In this document: positions 1 through 12,620 of the stretch, piece by piece
How positions within the stretch are numbered: position 1 is the first letter of the stretch
Layout of the letters: the number at the start of each line of letters is the position of its first letter
Assembly (NCBI GenBank): GCA_022829145.1
Contig: CM040758.1
Span: 9,160,128-9,224,127, forward strand
Source: Albula goreensis
Lineage: Eukaryota; Chordata; Actinopteri; Albuliformes; Albulidae
Direction: 5' to 3'
DNA: 64,000 nucleotides
Translations under genes and position numbers: made by a program
Notes under the pieces: generated by a model
Databases searched by the model: none
Told to the model about the DNA's origin: nothing
The model's input: only the letters and a program-made list of their open reading frames with translations

Positions 1-1079
1 GCTGACCTGACTGTGTAAGACTAGAAGAAAAATTAAGACTGAACTGGCAGAATGACTTGAACCTCAAGTCAAATGGAGACAGCAAATGACAAAAGGAGTG
101 CACTGTAGGGAGGAAAACCTCAACATACCGAGTGTCAGGCAGACAAACTGAGCAACACCAACTGAATATGGGATGGGTGAACTGTGGTGTTGGACTGTCT
201 GGAGCTTAAAGGCCTAGCCACTACAGATGGGAGCGTTCATGAAACAACAATATAGGCTGAGTCATCATTAGGTGTTAGTGATTCACTCCCTTGAACAAAT
301 CATTCGGTAAATTCTTGCAATTGGTTCTAAGAAGTCAATGACAGGCAGCTCACTGTTGCTCCACCCATTACGGGTTGATGAGCACTCTCTCTCAGATCAT
401 CACTTGACACTTACCCATGGGTGTGTTAAGTACCACCTCTGTGTACTGTTCTCCCCACTGGGGAGAGCTGTCTGCAGTGGACAGACACATGCATTTGGCC
501 CTCTTCTCACGCAGCGCCTTTCTGAGGTCATGTGGCTCCCTCACTCAGGTCTGAGACTGAACAGTGGAATTGTACGCTTTGTAGGACACTAGGACAGTAC
601 GGGCTGTCCCAGCTCCTCTGTGCCTTTGGCAGATTAGCAGGGCTGGGGAGCAGCCAGCCAAAATAAATGGACTAACCCCTGAGGTGATTCCCTTGTTTGG
701 GCGGGGGGTTAGATCAGCTTTTTTCTATAGCAAGATGCTTGATGAATGATTGTTGTTTAATAAACATGAAGGTAGAGTGATGGTGTTCTGCAGCAGATGA
801 GTGGGTGAAAAATGTGAGGTGGTAGATCTCAGTCTGATGGGTTTGAATGTACATCATAGGGACACATAAGTCACACCTCACCATTAATGCTGGCATGACC
901 TGATTAGCACAAGTCTGTTATCAACTGTTCATGGAGGATAGGTTCATTATGAAGCTGTTGGCCATGACACTGAAGCGATGGCAAGCCTGTGGCATGCCTA
1001 TATATGGACATCCATGCGTAAAGAATGCACTGTCCTGACATGCAAGTCACACAGCAACACTGATGGGATGGGGTCCTAG

Positions 1080-1228
1080 TCCAAAGGCGTAACTTTGGCT
1101 TGAACATTGGGGGGGTTGAGGACTTCACCCATGTAGGGTGTAATCATGATGATATGATTATTTGGGGGAGTTGTATTGGCCGGTTTTGATTATTGGGGGG
1201 TTACAACCCCCCACAATTTACACCCATG
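1080..1228. mobile_element. MITE-like relic with imperfect terminal inverted repeats
   Basis: A roughly 150-bp unit begins with a 'GGCGTAACTTTGG'-like end followed by a G-run. It finishes with a C-run and an end whose reverse complement reads 'GGGTGTAAATTGTGG'. The two ends are similar inverted repeats, and G-tract and C-tract face each other inside them. Elements with this 'GGCGTAAC...TTGGGGGG' edge are familiar as dispersed repeats in fish genomes. There is no coding capacity. The family assignment is by pattern only, and the boundaries are approximate. Confidence 0.4.
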
Positions 1229-2925
1229 GCCTGGTCCAACCTTCCAGAGCCTGATCTCAGATGCAGGACCAAAACATCGACATGGTCACAGGTTCACCTT
1301 TATTACTGCGGTAGACTGTCTGAGATGTGGGTGCTCTAAAATCTGAAATGCCTGTAACTTTAGAGACCAATTTCAAAAGACAGGAAGGAATCTGATTTTA
1401 TTCTCAGATATTAATAAGACATAAATGAATATGCTACCTCCAGGTTCATACTGTGTTCAGTTGACCGCCCAGTTCATAACTGTAGTTTGTGCTCCGAGTT
1501 TCAACTACATATATATATTTTTTAAAGGAAACTACGGTTTTTCACTGATAGAAAGGCAATCTGGTTCATTTCAAAAACAAAGTAATAGCTCCACTTTTGA
1601 AATTGAACCACTGTTTCAGCACCAGATACAAACACGACCCCCCACAACGGGAAACCTTGCAGACAGCGAATTTAATACCATTTCCAGTCGGTGGTCACAA
1701 TGCCCAAGATTAAATGTATTGATGCATTTTGCTCTGCTAAATCACTTAGGCAAAAACAAGCGCTCACAACGTCATATGGGCACGGGGCTGGCAGACCTTT
1801 TATTAAACTGAGGCAGAAAAGCAACAGGCCCATTCATCAGAGAAATACAGAGGAGGTGGACAGAGCCAAAATGAGGGGCAATAGCTTAAAACCTTAAAGA
1901 AATGGACTCCTAAGTAGATCAATAGTACAATGCTGATTTGAAAAAAAAAGGATACTGTGCTTTGGACTGTCTGTCCATTTGAGCAGCCTATTTGTCAATG
2001 GTTTGTAGTGTCTCCTTTCCTTGCAAGACAACATCTTCTTCCCCCAAAACAATAACACCAAGAAAATTCCAGGGCAAGGCCAGTCATGGTTACAGCAAGT
2101 GATGTCAGAGGTTTGTGACAACCAATGCTATTTTATACAAACAGGGACTAATACTGCCATGCCCTATTTCAAATGGAAACCATGGAGGACGAATCCCAGT
2201 GATTATTATTTCAGTGTTAATGAGAACATTAAAAATTAGAGCACAGGAACTTTGTGAATGTGTTAACCCCTCTGGGCAGTAGGTGTATCTTGCTCACTTC
2301 TTCTGGTGGAACAGTGACAGTGACCCCAGGGCTACAGACTGGTACCACAGGAAATAATCTCCTGGTACTTCTGTCCACCACAGCAGAGAAGCTTAACCTT
2401 TCCTGGACCATGGTTGTACCATCACAAATGCAGGATGGGACTACAACTCCCCAGCCACTCCCCCACCCCCCTACTGTCCCATCACTAAACTGGGATGTCC
2501 CGACCCAGGGTCACAACTTTAGAGGATTAGTTTAACTAGGGACCGCAGGGAGGGGGACCACTGGGGCTTAGGGGGGAATCCAGGATCATGAGGGATCTTT
2601 ACATAAAGGGAGGAGGACAGAAATAGACCAGATTGCAGGCGTCCATTGAGTAAACAAGGGTTCCTCGTCGGCTTAACGTGTGGATTAGAGGTATAAAGGG
2701 CAGTCCTCTGAGAAAACACCAGGCCTATATTGGATCATTATTATGATCGTGTAGATTTTTTTGTCGGTTTATGCCCCCATCTGTGGTCATGTCCCTTCTC
2801 CTCTAGTACCACTCCACACAACAAAGTGGTTCAGAGTCAGATTAGCAGATTAGGAGTCATTAACTTGGAAAAGGATTCCAGGAACAGAAAATACTTCAGC
2901 CTACAAACTCACCTCTAAGTGATAT

Positions 2926-2928
<3 letters not shown>

Positions 2929-2998
<70 letters not shown>
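2929..2998. repeat. (AC)n microsatellite, 35 uninterrupted units
   Basis: A 70-bp perfect AC dinucleotide run, the longest pure microsatellite in the window. It is expected to be highly length-polymorphic. Confidence 0.98.
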
Positions 2999-3004
<6 letters not shown>

Positions 3005-3287
3005 TTACATGAAGTTTAACAGCCTACATTTAATTTATTGTGAGCATATCTCCAGTATCAATGATAAAAACTTTCAGTGTTCAATTCACAGAATGAAGCT
3101 ACTCCCAAGTCCAACCCACGAAACCCCCCCCCCCAGAAGTCTCTCCCTCAAATAAGACCCATTCTCCATTCGAATGAATGCTTTGTCACTTCTTCTTTAT
3201 TTCAATCCAGAGTTCTAAGCCTCGCTCTCTCGCCATCGCCATGGCAACCCCTGGCAGCGCTATGGCTCCCCATTGCTCTGCCGTGTT

Positions 3288-3307
3288 AGAGAGAGAGAGA
3301 GAGAGAG
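3288..3307. repeat. (AG)n microsatellite
   Basis: A short AG run of about ten units that grades into a GGGAGGG tract. Confidence 0.85.
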
Positions 3308-4517
3308 GGAGGGCCCGGTTTGAGATCTTCAGCTCAGCACTGATGTGTTTCTCAATGATCCAGGACGGGCTTTAAGTCCAAAGAGACTTAGCGAGAAAAT
3401 AATGTTGACACTGGCCTTGCTGTACTTTGCTAAGCTCTAACTGCCGAGGGCTTTGCCAACCTTATACGACTCGCCTTGCCACAGAGGCTGCTAGTATCTT
3501 CAGATGCTCTTCGGCCTTTTCCTTGCTACACCCCCTATTTTCTCTACTTGTTACTTAAAGCTCAAAAATAGTTTTACGCTCGTTACATTACAGCACATAT
3601 ACAGTATTGAAATGCACCTCCTCTACCTCCTCTAAACGGTTTTTCCCTCTTGGTAGAAATAAGACACAGTTGCTACTTATTAAGTGAGTACAACTACTGA
3701 CAATATCTTAGCTCCTGACATTTAAAACTGCTTTAGTACTGCGAAGCTTGTAGTGCAATTTTTCTTTCAGCTAGAAAAAGCAATGAATACGTGGTTTTAA
3801 AATACAAAATCCAGGTGAAACAATATAAGAGAGCGAAAGAAAGAGAGAGACAGAAGTGGAAAATGCCTTATTCCTCTAATGGCTATGTCACTGCATAACT
3901 TGCTGTCAGAGGATTATGTATTGTTAGTTCTATTGCATCATGAGGATGGTCCCATGAAAATCCCTGACTTCTTTAGTTACAAGCAGATTCCTCTGCCAAA
4001 AACAACATGGTCACTATAATCTCTTCTTGAGGCTTGACAAACAATCATCCCAAAGCGGTAAAATAATCATCTCGGTTAATCAACTGATTACCTAATGTGA
4101 AGCTTCACAGTATGTACTTACTCAAAACCCCTTACTACATTTAGACATTTGGAGAAACATAACCAACTTTAAAATTACGTCCGTGTGTGGTAGGCTCTTG
4201 GCCATCTTTGTGTTTAGCTTAGGTGACTTATTACCCTGTTAATTGCAATGTGTATGTATACATCAATAAAGGCATATTAATTCATTCACATTGAATCTAC
4301 AGACAAATTATACCTGGCCACTCCCTGTTGCTGCTTATCCAATGATTTCTGAGATCCAAGTCTCAAACTGAGTGCCTACAGTGATGCCCTGAAGATAAGA
4401 GGATAAGAAAAAAGTGGTCACATGCCTCCCAAGTCACAAGGTCATGAATTTTTACAGGCTATAATCATGACCAAAGAGGCTGGGGGTCAAAGAGTTTAAT
4501 TCTTTCTGGAACATGCC

Positions 4518-4550
<33 letters not shown>

Positions 4551-4596
4551 ATATATATATACATGGGGCTTAGATATATATATATATATATATATG
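4518..4596. repeat. Compound (TA)n(TG)n(TA)n microsatellite
   Basis: TA repeats flank a TG tract. A second TA tract follows after a short GC-containing spacer at 4562-4571. The TA blocks are self-complementary and could extrude as a hairpin or cruciform. Confidence 0.9.
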
Positions 4597-5688
4597 TTCC
4601 ACCATGTCTGTCCAAACCCCATCACTTCCAGCAATGATTAGAGCAAGCCACAGATGTCACCAGTAACTGACTTCATTACTTTAATGCCTCACACCTATTT
4701 CACCGTCCTACCCGTGCTGTCACTGGTACAGTTATTTCCCTTTCCACCCATTTAAAAGGCGACTTCTGTATTTCATACACGCACATAAAGCGCCAAGTGT
4801 TTAGATGTGAAACCCCCATGAATGAATAGAGAAGGCTTAAGGCTTTTCTCTACAAAAACAGGACAATGTGCAGCGTGAAAGCAGAATTACCAGCACGGCT
4901 CTACTCAGTTGCCCCCATTCACATCTGTGCTCCGAGCAGCGGGCGAGGCGGAAGACAGGCGTGGGAGCAAAACTAATCAGCCCTGGGCTCCACCACGTCT
5001 CCCACGACTCCTTTTGGGACGCTTGGAACAGGTGGTCCCTCGTGGCATGCTGGGATTGCATCGCCATAATTGTGGACAACCTCTATTTGCCAATCACATC
5101 CATGACCCACGTCCATGACCCCTCAACGCACTGGAAAATGGCAAACCTTTTAGGCCTACTCCTTGATTACATGAAGTGTATTACAGCGGTTTCAGGTTCA
5201 ATTCAAATAGATGGGCATTTCCATCACAGCTATAAGAAAGTATATTGGTGGAGCTGCCATATGTTAACCAATGGCTGACTAACTTGAATCAATAATTGTT
5301 TGCAAGAGCAAAATCATCTCATTTTAGCTCCACCCATTTTTGGCAAAATGGAACCTACCTTATTCTCCAATCACTAACTAGCTGGAGTGACTTGCACCTG
5401 AAATTAATGATAGAGCAGCTGGTAAAAGCAGCTGCAGGGTCGTGGAGGTTGGGGTTGCATAAGGATATGAATTCTTAAACATGCATGATTAAGTATATAT
5501 TGTATAATTAACATTTTATGGTTCCATAAGGGGGCTGTGAAAATAGCACTGCCAGTAAAACAACAATACAGATCCACTAAATGTTGCAATAGCTGGTGTA
5601 CCATTATTATGTAAGACTTGTATTTAATAAAAGTTTTACTCAAACACTGGATGTCTATGTAAGCACATACACTCACACACTAATGCAC

Positions 5689-5690
<2 letters not shown>

Positions 5691-5723
<33 letters not shown>

Positions 5724-5743
5724 AACACAAACACACACACACA
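5691..5743. repeat. (AC)n microsatellite, interrupted
   Basis: AC repeats are interrupted near their 3' end by 'ACAAAC' variants, which suggests decay of an older pure tract. Confidence 0.93.
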
Positions 5744-7043
5744 TTACTCTCTGTTTGACTGTATGCCCTCTCTGCACACATTTCGGTTTGCAGTGTAATG
5801 AATTTGCATAGGATTATAACTCTGCCCACGTGCTCATCCAGGCATCTGTCTCTTCTCAGATTACTTTGTTTACAAAAAGATTTGCACTGTTGCTCAGATT
5901 TAGCTCACAAACAGGCACCGCCGCCCAACTCCTCTGCTCTCGGGTCCTGTCAATGACAGAGCGGCGCACCTGCCAGTGTGAAATTCTTCTCCTCTTTGCA
6001 TTCACACGGGCCATGCCGCATCCCTGTCATGAGGTGCTGGATGCCAACAGCTTCAAACCCCCCCCATGAACACCAAAAGAAAAACCCTGCAGCAATAAAG
6101 CCCTCAGGTCTGCTCCGTTGTCAAGTCCAACTCCTGCACTTACAGCTTAATCTAAAAAATGTGATTCTGAGGGTGTGGCTATAACACAGCAATTACAGTG
6201 CAGTGAATAGGGTATTATTCCAAAGCATTCTGAATATTTCTGAAATTTGCAAGCAGGGGTGGGACAGGATAGTAGAGAATTGGGGGGGAGGGGTAGTCTG
6301 CTCTCTCCCTGGAAGAAAAAATGAAATTTAAAGTACAAAAAAAACTGTGTTTTACGTGATCGTTGGAGGCTGAAATGTTGTGCAGGCATCTCAGGTGGCA
6401 ACCCGACTCATCTGACAGCCGGGTTGACTCATACGCAGAGGTAAACCCATGGGGACACGGTGTACGGATGGATCTTTCTTTACCAACTAAAAGAGTGCCC
6501 TTGACAGGTCTGCGCAGATAAAACAAATAACAGTGGAGGGAAAAAAAGAAAAGAAAAAAGCTAAGAGAAAAAAAGCTGTTTCAGGGGCAGTCATGCTTTG
6601 GCAAGGAATTTCAGCACACCCTAAGCCTTTGAGGTAACTTCATCCGACAGAGGTAGGCAAATAAACGCTGACATCGATCTAGATTTTTGCAAAGGGATCG
6701 TTGTTGTTTACACACAGGAAGTGACAGAATCATCAGTAATTGACCCTTTTTTTTCCCTTGCATAGTGAGTCCCTTCTGGGTGACACCGTTATGTACACTG
6801 GCTGACTGGAAGATAGAAGTAGGTTACAGAAACGGGCTGTGTTACGCCGTCATTCTTTTTCGGCTTCAAAGCCCACTTTGCTCGTTGAGCAGGTGAAATA
6901 AGACCCTGGGCGGCTCTGGGATCATCTTTCCTCGTAACTGTCGGGTTTCGGTTCCCCCAAGCCATGGCCCTCCACCGCCATCTTAACCTGACCTTGGGTC
7001 TTTTCTCCCCATGACATGCTTGCTCTGAAGGCAGTGGAAAGCA

Positions 7044-7092
7044 TGCATGTGTATGTGCGTGTGTGCATGCTTGAGTGTGTGTGTGAGTGTGT
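7044..7092. repeat. (TG)n-rich tract
   Basis: An imperfect TG/TGTG tract. It faces the CA tract about 80 bp downstream in inverted-complement orientation, which is why long but meaningless open frames occur on both strands here. Confidence 0.85.
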
Positions 7093-7173
7093 CCCTGGGT
7101 GAGTGTTTGTGACCACAGACTGAGCTGAGAACATGTGGTGCGTGAGGAGGGGAGGGAAGCCTCAGCCACCCCC

Positions 7174-7174
<1 letters not shown>

Positions 7175-7207
<33 letters not shown>

Positions 7208-7225
7208 CACACATGCACACACACA
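7175..7225. repeat. (AC)n microsatellite
   Basis: A pure AC run to about 7205, then an ACATGC-interrupted continuation. It is the complement partner of the TG tract at 7044-7092. Confidence 0.93.
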
Positions 7226-8678
7226 GATTCTGCCCCAGCCAGCTTACTGTACGGTACCAACCGGGCATGGCACACAGAGCGAGGAGGACCGCAAACAGAA
7301 ACAGGATGAGTCATGAAGCCAGCGGGCACCACACACGCTGTCCAATCAGGGAGCAGGCAGCAACGACTGGGGCTCCCTCCAGTCACAGCACCGGTCCGCA
7401 CCACAGCGCTCCCCCCCATGGTGATTTCAGTGCCTCTAATTCGCCTTTTTAATGCAATTGCTTTGCCTTATTAATCCACTAACTCCATGGTTTGGTTTGT
7501 TTGTAATCTACCTAAAGTCTCTCTGGTAGAGTTTGCACTGCCTTCATGTTTTTGTTACTTAAGCCATCTCAGTCCTCAGTGCTCTACTTGAAACACATAA
7601 ATGTTACAAGTTTACTTTCTGTTAACTTCAACACTCTTTCACAGTATTTTGATTTTTAAACCTTTTTTGGGAAAAACGTTACATAGGTTGCCTGTAGGAG
7701 CCTGAAAAAATAATTACAGTCTGTACTGTAGACTGTAGCCTACTAACACTGGACAGCAGGGCACTTTCCAACTGCGCAACTTAACTTTAACTCCAGAGGG
7801 GGATATTTCTAAAAGCAAGACTGCAGACATAGCTGCCTGTTTCTTTGTAAATATTTGGAATTTGAGGGAAAATCAATTGTATGAAAGTCAGGTTGTTTTC
7901 AAAATATTTACAAAAGTTAGTTGGCTGTATCTACAAGCCCGTTTTATGAAATACCCCTTCCACTAAGGAACGTCATATCCTGTAAAAGTCAATTCCATGG
8001 GTTGTGACCCTGTTCAAAAGCTGTTTCCAATCAGAAACTAAGATCAATCGTAATACCCATATTCATTCACTACATTCATATAAACTCTTATTACATCTCT
8101 TAGTGTAATAACTTCTTAGAGTATCTCTTGTCTCTTATAATAATGGAATTTCAGGAACCATGGCACCTACAAAAAATAAGAACTTTGTAGTCAAAAGGGT
8201 TGGGAGAAAATGACATGAAAATGATCTGGCAAACAATCATGAAAAAAACCCCAGCATCAACACTGAAACTTGACACAAATTTGAGACTTGCAGACAACTG
8301 AATCAACATCTATTCACGTGCTGTTTTTCCCCTCAGTTCCTCTGTGCTTTTCTGGACCAGCAACATGACACTCTGTAAACTCATCAGAAGCTTAGTTTAC
8401 AATTATTATCTATTATGTGCATCTCACAGGGTCTTCAATTACATTTTATGGGAAAAGTGATAATGGAAAGCATTTTAAAGGATGGTCTTTACACTTGATT
8501 AGATGATTATGATTAGAATAGAACCACAGGAACTAGTTTCTGGTCAAGATAAAGAGGGCAGCACTGAGGATGGGAAAACCAAAATTTGACACAGCTACCA
8601 TAAGGTATCAGTAGCACGCTGCTTCATACCAGTGCGGCTCTGTGTGGAAAGCACCATGTTGCTTTAAAAAGGGCAGTA

Positions 8679-8740
8679 ATTGACAGACCATTATGGCTCC
8701 ACCCATTAGAGGGTTCATGAAGCCTCGTTCTGCCATCACT
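8679..8740 (-). repeat. Diverged dispersed repeat (inverted relative to 45388-45450)
   Basis: Read on the minus strand, this segment contains 'GAGGCTTCATGA', then an 'ATGGGTGGAGCC' block, and ends in 'CTGTCAATTA'. The same three blocks in the same order, slightly diverged, occur on the plus strand at 45388-45450. The pair must be copies of one dispersed element. The family is not identified, and the limits shown cover only the part that aligns by eye. Confidence 0.5.
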
Positions 8741-9877
8741 GGAAATGGCGACTGGCCCCTCAGCGGGCCGTCCGTCACTGTGTGAACTCTCAGCTGCTGA
8801 AAGGATTGATCCTGCTGCAGATATTTTAAGCTGTCACCATGAACCGCCTCAGAGCAAATCACTGAGGTTCAGTGAGCGGGACAAATCTAGCGTTGATGGG
8901 GCACTTGGCATAATTGAATTTAGTCTGATCATATCCTGATTTTCCCTTCAGTTTTTGGCAGCCAGGCCACAGACACAAACGTCATGCTGCTGTGAGCTAC
9001 TGATTCCGGCTGAAGGGGTGGCATTGTGCAGCGTTCAGAGTGGGATGGGAAACAGCAAGCAGGCGAGTTTAGCCACCATGTTTGTCTCTTTGCACAGTGG
9101 ACAACCGCCCTGTGTGCTGTTTATTTACGTTGCTCCTGCCTTACTTTATTCGCCGACATCCTTCCCCTTTGTGAGCTGCATGGCCCTTCCTGTTGACTCA
9201 TTGTCCAGCGGAAGGCGAGACTGCCAAGACATAGCCCAGCGCAAATAGCAGAACTCTCCTCACATGGACACCTCCCACCAGAGACCCCTGCCACCACTAT
9301 CCCCACTCTACACCACACCACTCCACACTGACCCAACCTCCCAAAGCCCCACCCCGAAACACACTTCTATCCAATAAAAGCAAATCCTTGTCCCAGTACA
9401 GCACTTGTCAAAACCGCCCCCAAGCCATGGCTCAAGACAAGATGATTCCACGAAATCCCTTTAGTCTGACACTTGAGTCCTCAAACCGTTTTACCAAAGC
9501 GAGTGACAGGTAGGAGTGTGGCAGTCCGGCCAGAGTTAGTCTGAAAGGTCTGCATGGGATGGGGGGGTGGGGGTGGGGATTACTATAGTGCTTATTAAGC
9601 AGGTGGGGTGGGGCATAAGGTTGGGCTGGGTGTGGGGAGTGGGATTTAGAATTCTGCAAAGCAGCAAGACATAGGACTCACATCGGGGGCTGGAGTGACT
9701 GGCTGATAGAGGTCACAGGCTTCTCAGACAAGAAGTCCGATCGATTCTTATGCTCTCAGAAATGCTTGCACCGAAAAATAGGATACTTTCCACAGGGGGC
9801 GGGGGGCAGCCCCTAGAGCCAGATAAGAGGAATAGCATGTACTTTTTCACTGTGTGAGGAATAAAGACAATAATGCT

Positions 9878-9895
9878 ATGTGTGTGTGTGTGTGT
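9878..9895. repeat. (TG)n microsatellite
   Basis: Nine TG units inside a G-rich neighbourhood. Confidence 0.85.
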
Positions 9896-12130
9896 TGGGG
9901 GATGGAACTATGAGATGGATGGGACACATTTTATGACCCTTGTTGTGAGATCGACAGCCATCTTTTTAGTCCTTCCACCTGAGCTGCTGAAGAAGCTAAA
10001 CAGCTCAATATACACTGCATCATTAGATTCACATTGATTTTAACTTTTTTGTGGTTCCTTTGAATCTTTCTACCACCAGTTCCAGTGGTACAGGAAAACT
10101 CTCCTCTAGTCTGGTGTTCCACTGTCTCAATAACAGAATAATCCACCGTCCTCTAGAGACAGCAGCGAAACACTATACACAGCTTCATATGAACTTGAGC
10201 TGCTGAAGACATAAAAGCAGTCATAACCTCATGGCATGTGCTTCAGAAAGTAACAAAGTCTGTAATTGTTAGCACCATAAATTGTAGGGGAAAGATTTAA
10301 TTTTATTAGATTATGCAGTACAGCAATTATGCACAACTGCAAGAATCAAATTTACAGAGGCAGAACAACACACAAGGCTAGTTTTTCAAAGCTGATGAAT
10401 GTGTAGAACACAGAAAATGTTCTCTCCTCTCTCGATAAACCCTGAAGCGCAACAATCATTCACAATGCCAGATCCCAGAACGCATATCTAGCAGCCTTAG
10501 TTCTTTGTTCGACGCTATGCTGAGCCCTTTGGCACATCCAGAACCTAAATAATTTAAACAAATCATCAAGTCTACCCCAAGACATTACGACAGAAAATAC
10601 TTGCTGCCTCTGTTGCGGAATATTGGGCTACTGCTGAACAGAGGAAGGGGGTGCCAACTGACTGAGGAGCACTGAGCACGCCATCTGATCGAGACTTAAT
10701 TGTGCGCCGTGCTAATACACCCCATTTCTCGTCATCCCTTGCTCAGAAGTCAATCTGTCAATTCTGTCAAACACGTCATGGCCCGTACCCACTCGTGACA
10801 GGAAACACTGGCACTAGCACTGTCTCAAAGCCTGCAGATAGAAAGACGTAATCAGAAACACTGCAGTGGCCTTAAAGCTTTACCCTACCTGTTGAATGAT
10901 TCACGACACAGCCCATTTCAAACACCCTGTTGGAGGTTCGAAATTCAGACTGATTTGGCACAAAGCTTAAATCAAATTGCTAAAAAAGTAATCTGATCTG
11001 AAACGGTTCCAGTATTTAAAAAACAGTCGTTAAAGCAATGCTCTGCAAGTATCACTGATACTGTCGATGTCTTTAAGTAGGTGTACAGTGTGAATAACTG
11101 CACAATGATGACTTTTACAGCATGGACGCGTCTTGTCAAATGCTTAAAAACTGCATTAGCCTCTAATGGCTTTTTGGCAACGGCTTGCAACTGACTCCAG
11201 GATTACAGGCAATCTAACAGCTAAATATGAACCAGCATCACCACTGGTGAGTGTCGAAACCGCTACCCTCACCTCACCCCTGGAAAAGCGAAAGCATATA
11301 ACGAAGAATAATATTCACAGTACACAGTAAAAATGTGTATATTTTTAAATAATAATAATAATGTTAACAGGTGTTGCAAAGTTGGTAACTTGTGGCAAAA
11401 AAACGGACAGCCTCACACTCGATCCATATTTCACACATCCTAATTCTCAACTACATCAGACACATCAACAATGCCTCGCCACAGCTTCTGTACCACCTGG
11501 TATTGCTTGGCTTGGAGAGTGCAAAGAATACCGCAAGGACATTTGACGTCTCCAACTGTCTCGGCACTGACGCCTTCAACTGGGAGCTTAATGTATCGAA
11601 TAGTTGGAAATGCGCTGGACTAGTGGTTCCCTCTACGGCGACTGCATGCCACCAAAGCGCCAAACAGCTTGCTAGTTAATGTGGAACGACGTTAGCTGCC
11701 AGAGATCCTACTGATAGCTAATCTAGCGACCCTAATATTTTTCTTGAAAAATAAATAAAAAATAAAAATACTATCGTTAACCACTCACTGCTATGTCCTG
11801 GAGCAAAATGGCTGAGTTTCCCAAACAATTTCAAACGTTTACACCACACGAATAATGCTGAATTTAAAACAATGAGGGTTTAGTCAAACACAGTGCGGAC
11901 AATCTTACTTTTCAGCTATATGCAAACGTATAGCAGCCGAACTGTGCGGATAGCTGCAGCTTGTTGCTCACGCACGTAATGCGAATTGACTGAAACATGC
12001 ACGCTTGTTATTGTTCCTCTGCAGCTAGAAAATATAGCTAACAACATTTGCTTAAATTGGAAAGTACATGAAGGAACAGTATCTGTGCAGTAAGGAACCA
12101 TTGCAGCGTTCAACCCAGCCGGTTACCTAC

Positions 12131-12176
12131 CTTCCACTCTGGAGCGGAGATCGGACATGGTTCTTTGGACCGGCAT
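12131..12176 (-). CDS. atp8a1: atp8a1 first coding exon (phospholipid-transporting ATPase IA, N-terminus)
   Basis: On the minus strand an ATG at 12176 opens MPVQRTMSDLRSRVE plus the first base of a split Gly codon. It ends at a clean donor (GTAGGT, 12130 downward). From memory, human ATP8A1 begins MPTMRRTVSEIRSRAEG. The M-P, R-T, S, R-S-R and E-G positions agree, and the Gly codon falls at the splice junction. ATP8A1 is a P4-type ATPase that, with a CDC50 (TMEM30) subunit, flips phosphatidylserine from the outer to the cytosolic leaflet. This exon is only the disordered cytosolic start, with no catalytic motif. The ATG context (GAG before it) has a purine at -3. The divergent placement relative to grxcr1 matches human chromosome 4 and supports the call independently. 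The rest of the gene lies beyond the left edge. ATP8A2 is the main alternative and is less likely given the neighbour. Confidence 0.82.
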
Positions 12177-12620
12177 CTCTGCCGCACCAATCCGTGTTAA
12201 GGCACCTGTCAACCGCTACTTGTGCTCTCTGTTCCGTTCCTTCTCTCCCGTCTCTGTATTTTAGAACCACCCCACATGTAACAGGAATGCCTTGTTCTTA
12301 GAGAATATGAACGAATAATGAATTATAACTAATTGGCTAGCTCGCTAGCCGTCCAGGCTGTTCATTGCCGTGTTGCAACTTCGAACGAAACACAAAACAA
12401 AGGCGCCGGTCTTCACGCACGGGGTGAGACTGATTGATGAAGAGATGTCTTTAACATTTCGTGGCTCGCTGGTGACAGTGTGCAGCCTGCTTGACGCTTG
12501 CAACAGTAGCCCTACGTTTCGAAGCGATTTGGTTTCCTAATCTGAAAGTGACAGCGTCCTTTTACAATTCAGGCGGTACCATCTGCGCCGCACGGGGGAG
12601 AGAAAGGGTTTCACTGGTCA
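12177..12620 (-). promoter_or_regulatory. atp8a1: Likely atp8a1 5'UTR and core promoter region
   Basis: Upstream of the atp8a1 start on the minus strand the sequence is richer in CpG and G+C than the surrounding intron and intergenic DNA, for example around 12390-12425 and 12570-12600. This fits a CpG-type housekeeping promoter. I see no TATA box in a convincing place, and the transcription start cannot be fixed from sequence alone. The extent given is the CpG-bearing stretch. Confidence 0.4.

Larger units (their letters stand above)
1..12130 (-). other. atp8a1: atp8a1 intron 1 (partial, runs off the left edge)
   Basis: This stretch follows the splice donor of the atp8a1 first coding exon when read on the minus strand, so it is interpreted as the 3'-incomplete first intron. 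I looked on the minus strand for the next exon, which in human ATP8A1 continues with the acidic segment and the conserved 'TIFINQPQLTKFCNNH' stretch, and saw nothing like it. Exon 2 therefore probably lies outside the window. Open frames here are short and look like chance. The intron holds CA/TG, GA and TA microsatellites, a MITE-like relic near 1080 and a diverged repeat near 8680. Otherwise I see nothing recognisable. Confidence 0.65.

Noticed and set aside
6789..7268. 159-codon minus-strand open frame and several overlapping frames
   Set aside because: Produced by TG/CA repeats. Multiple frames are open at once on both strands, which is a low-complexity artefact.
1..12130. Further atp8a1 exons on the minus strand
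   Set aside because: Searched by eye for the conserved exon 2 segment and found none; presumed outside the window. A translated search with the full protein would settle it.
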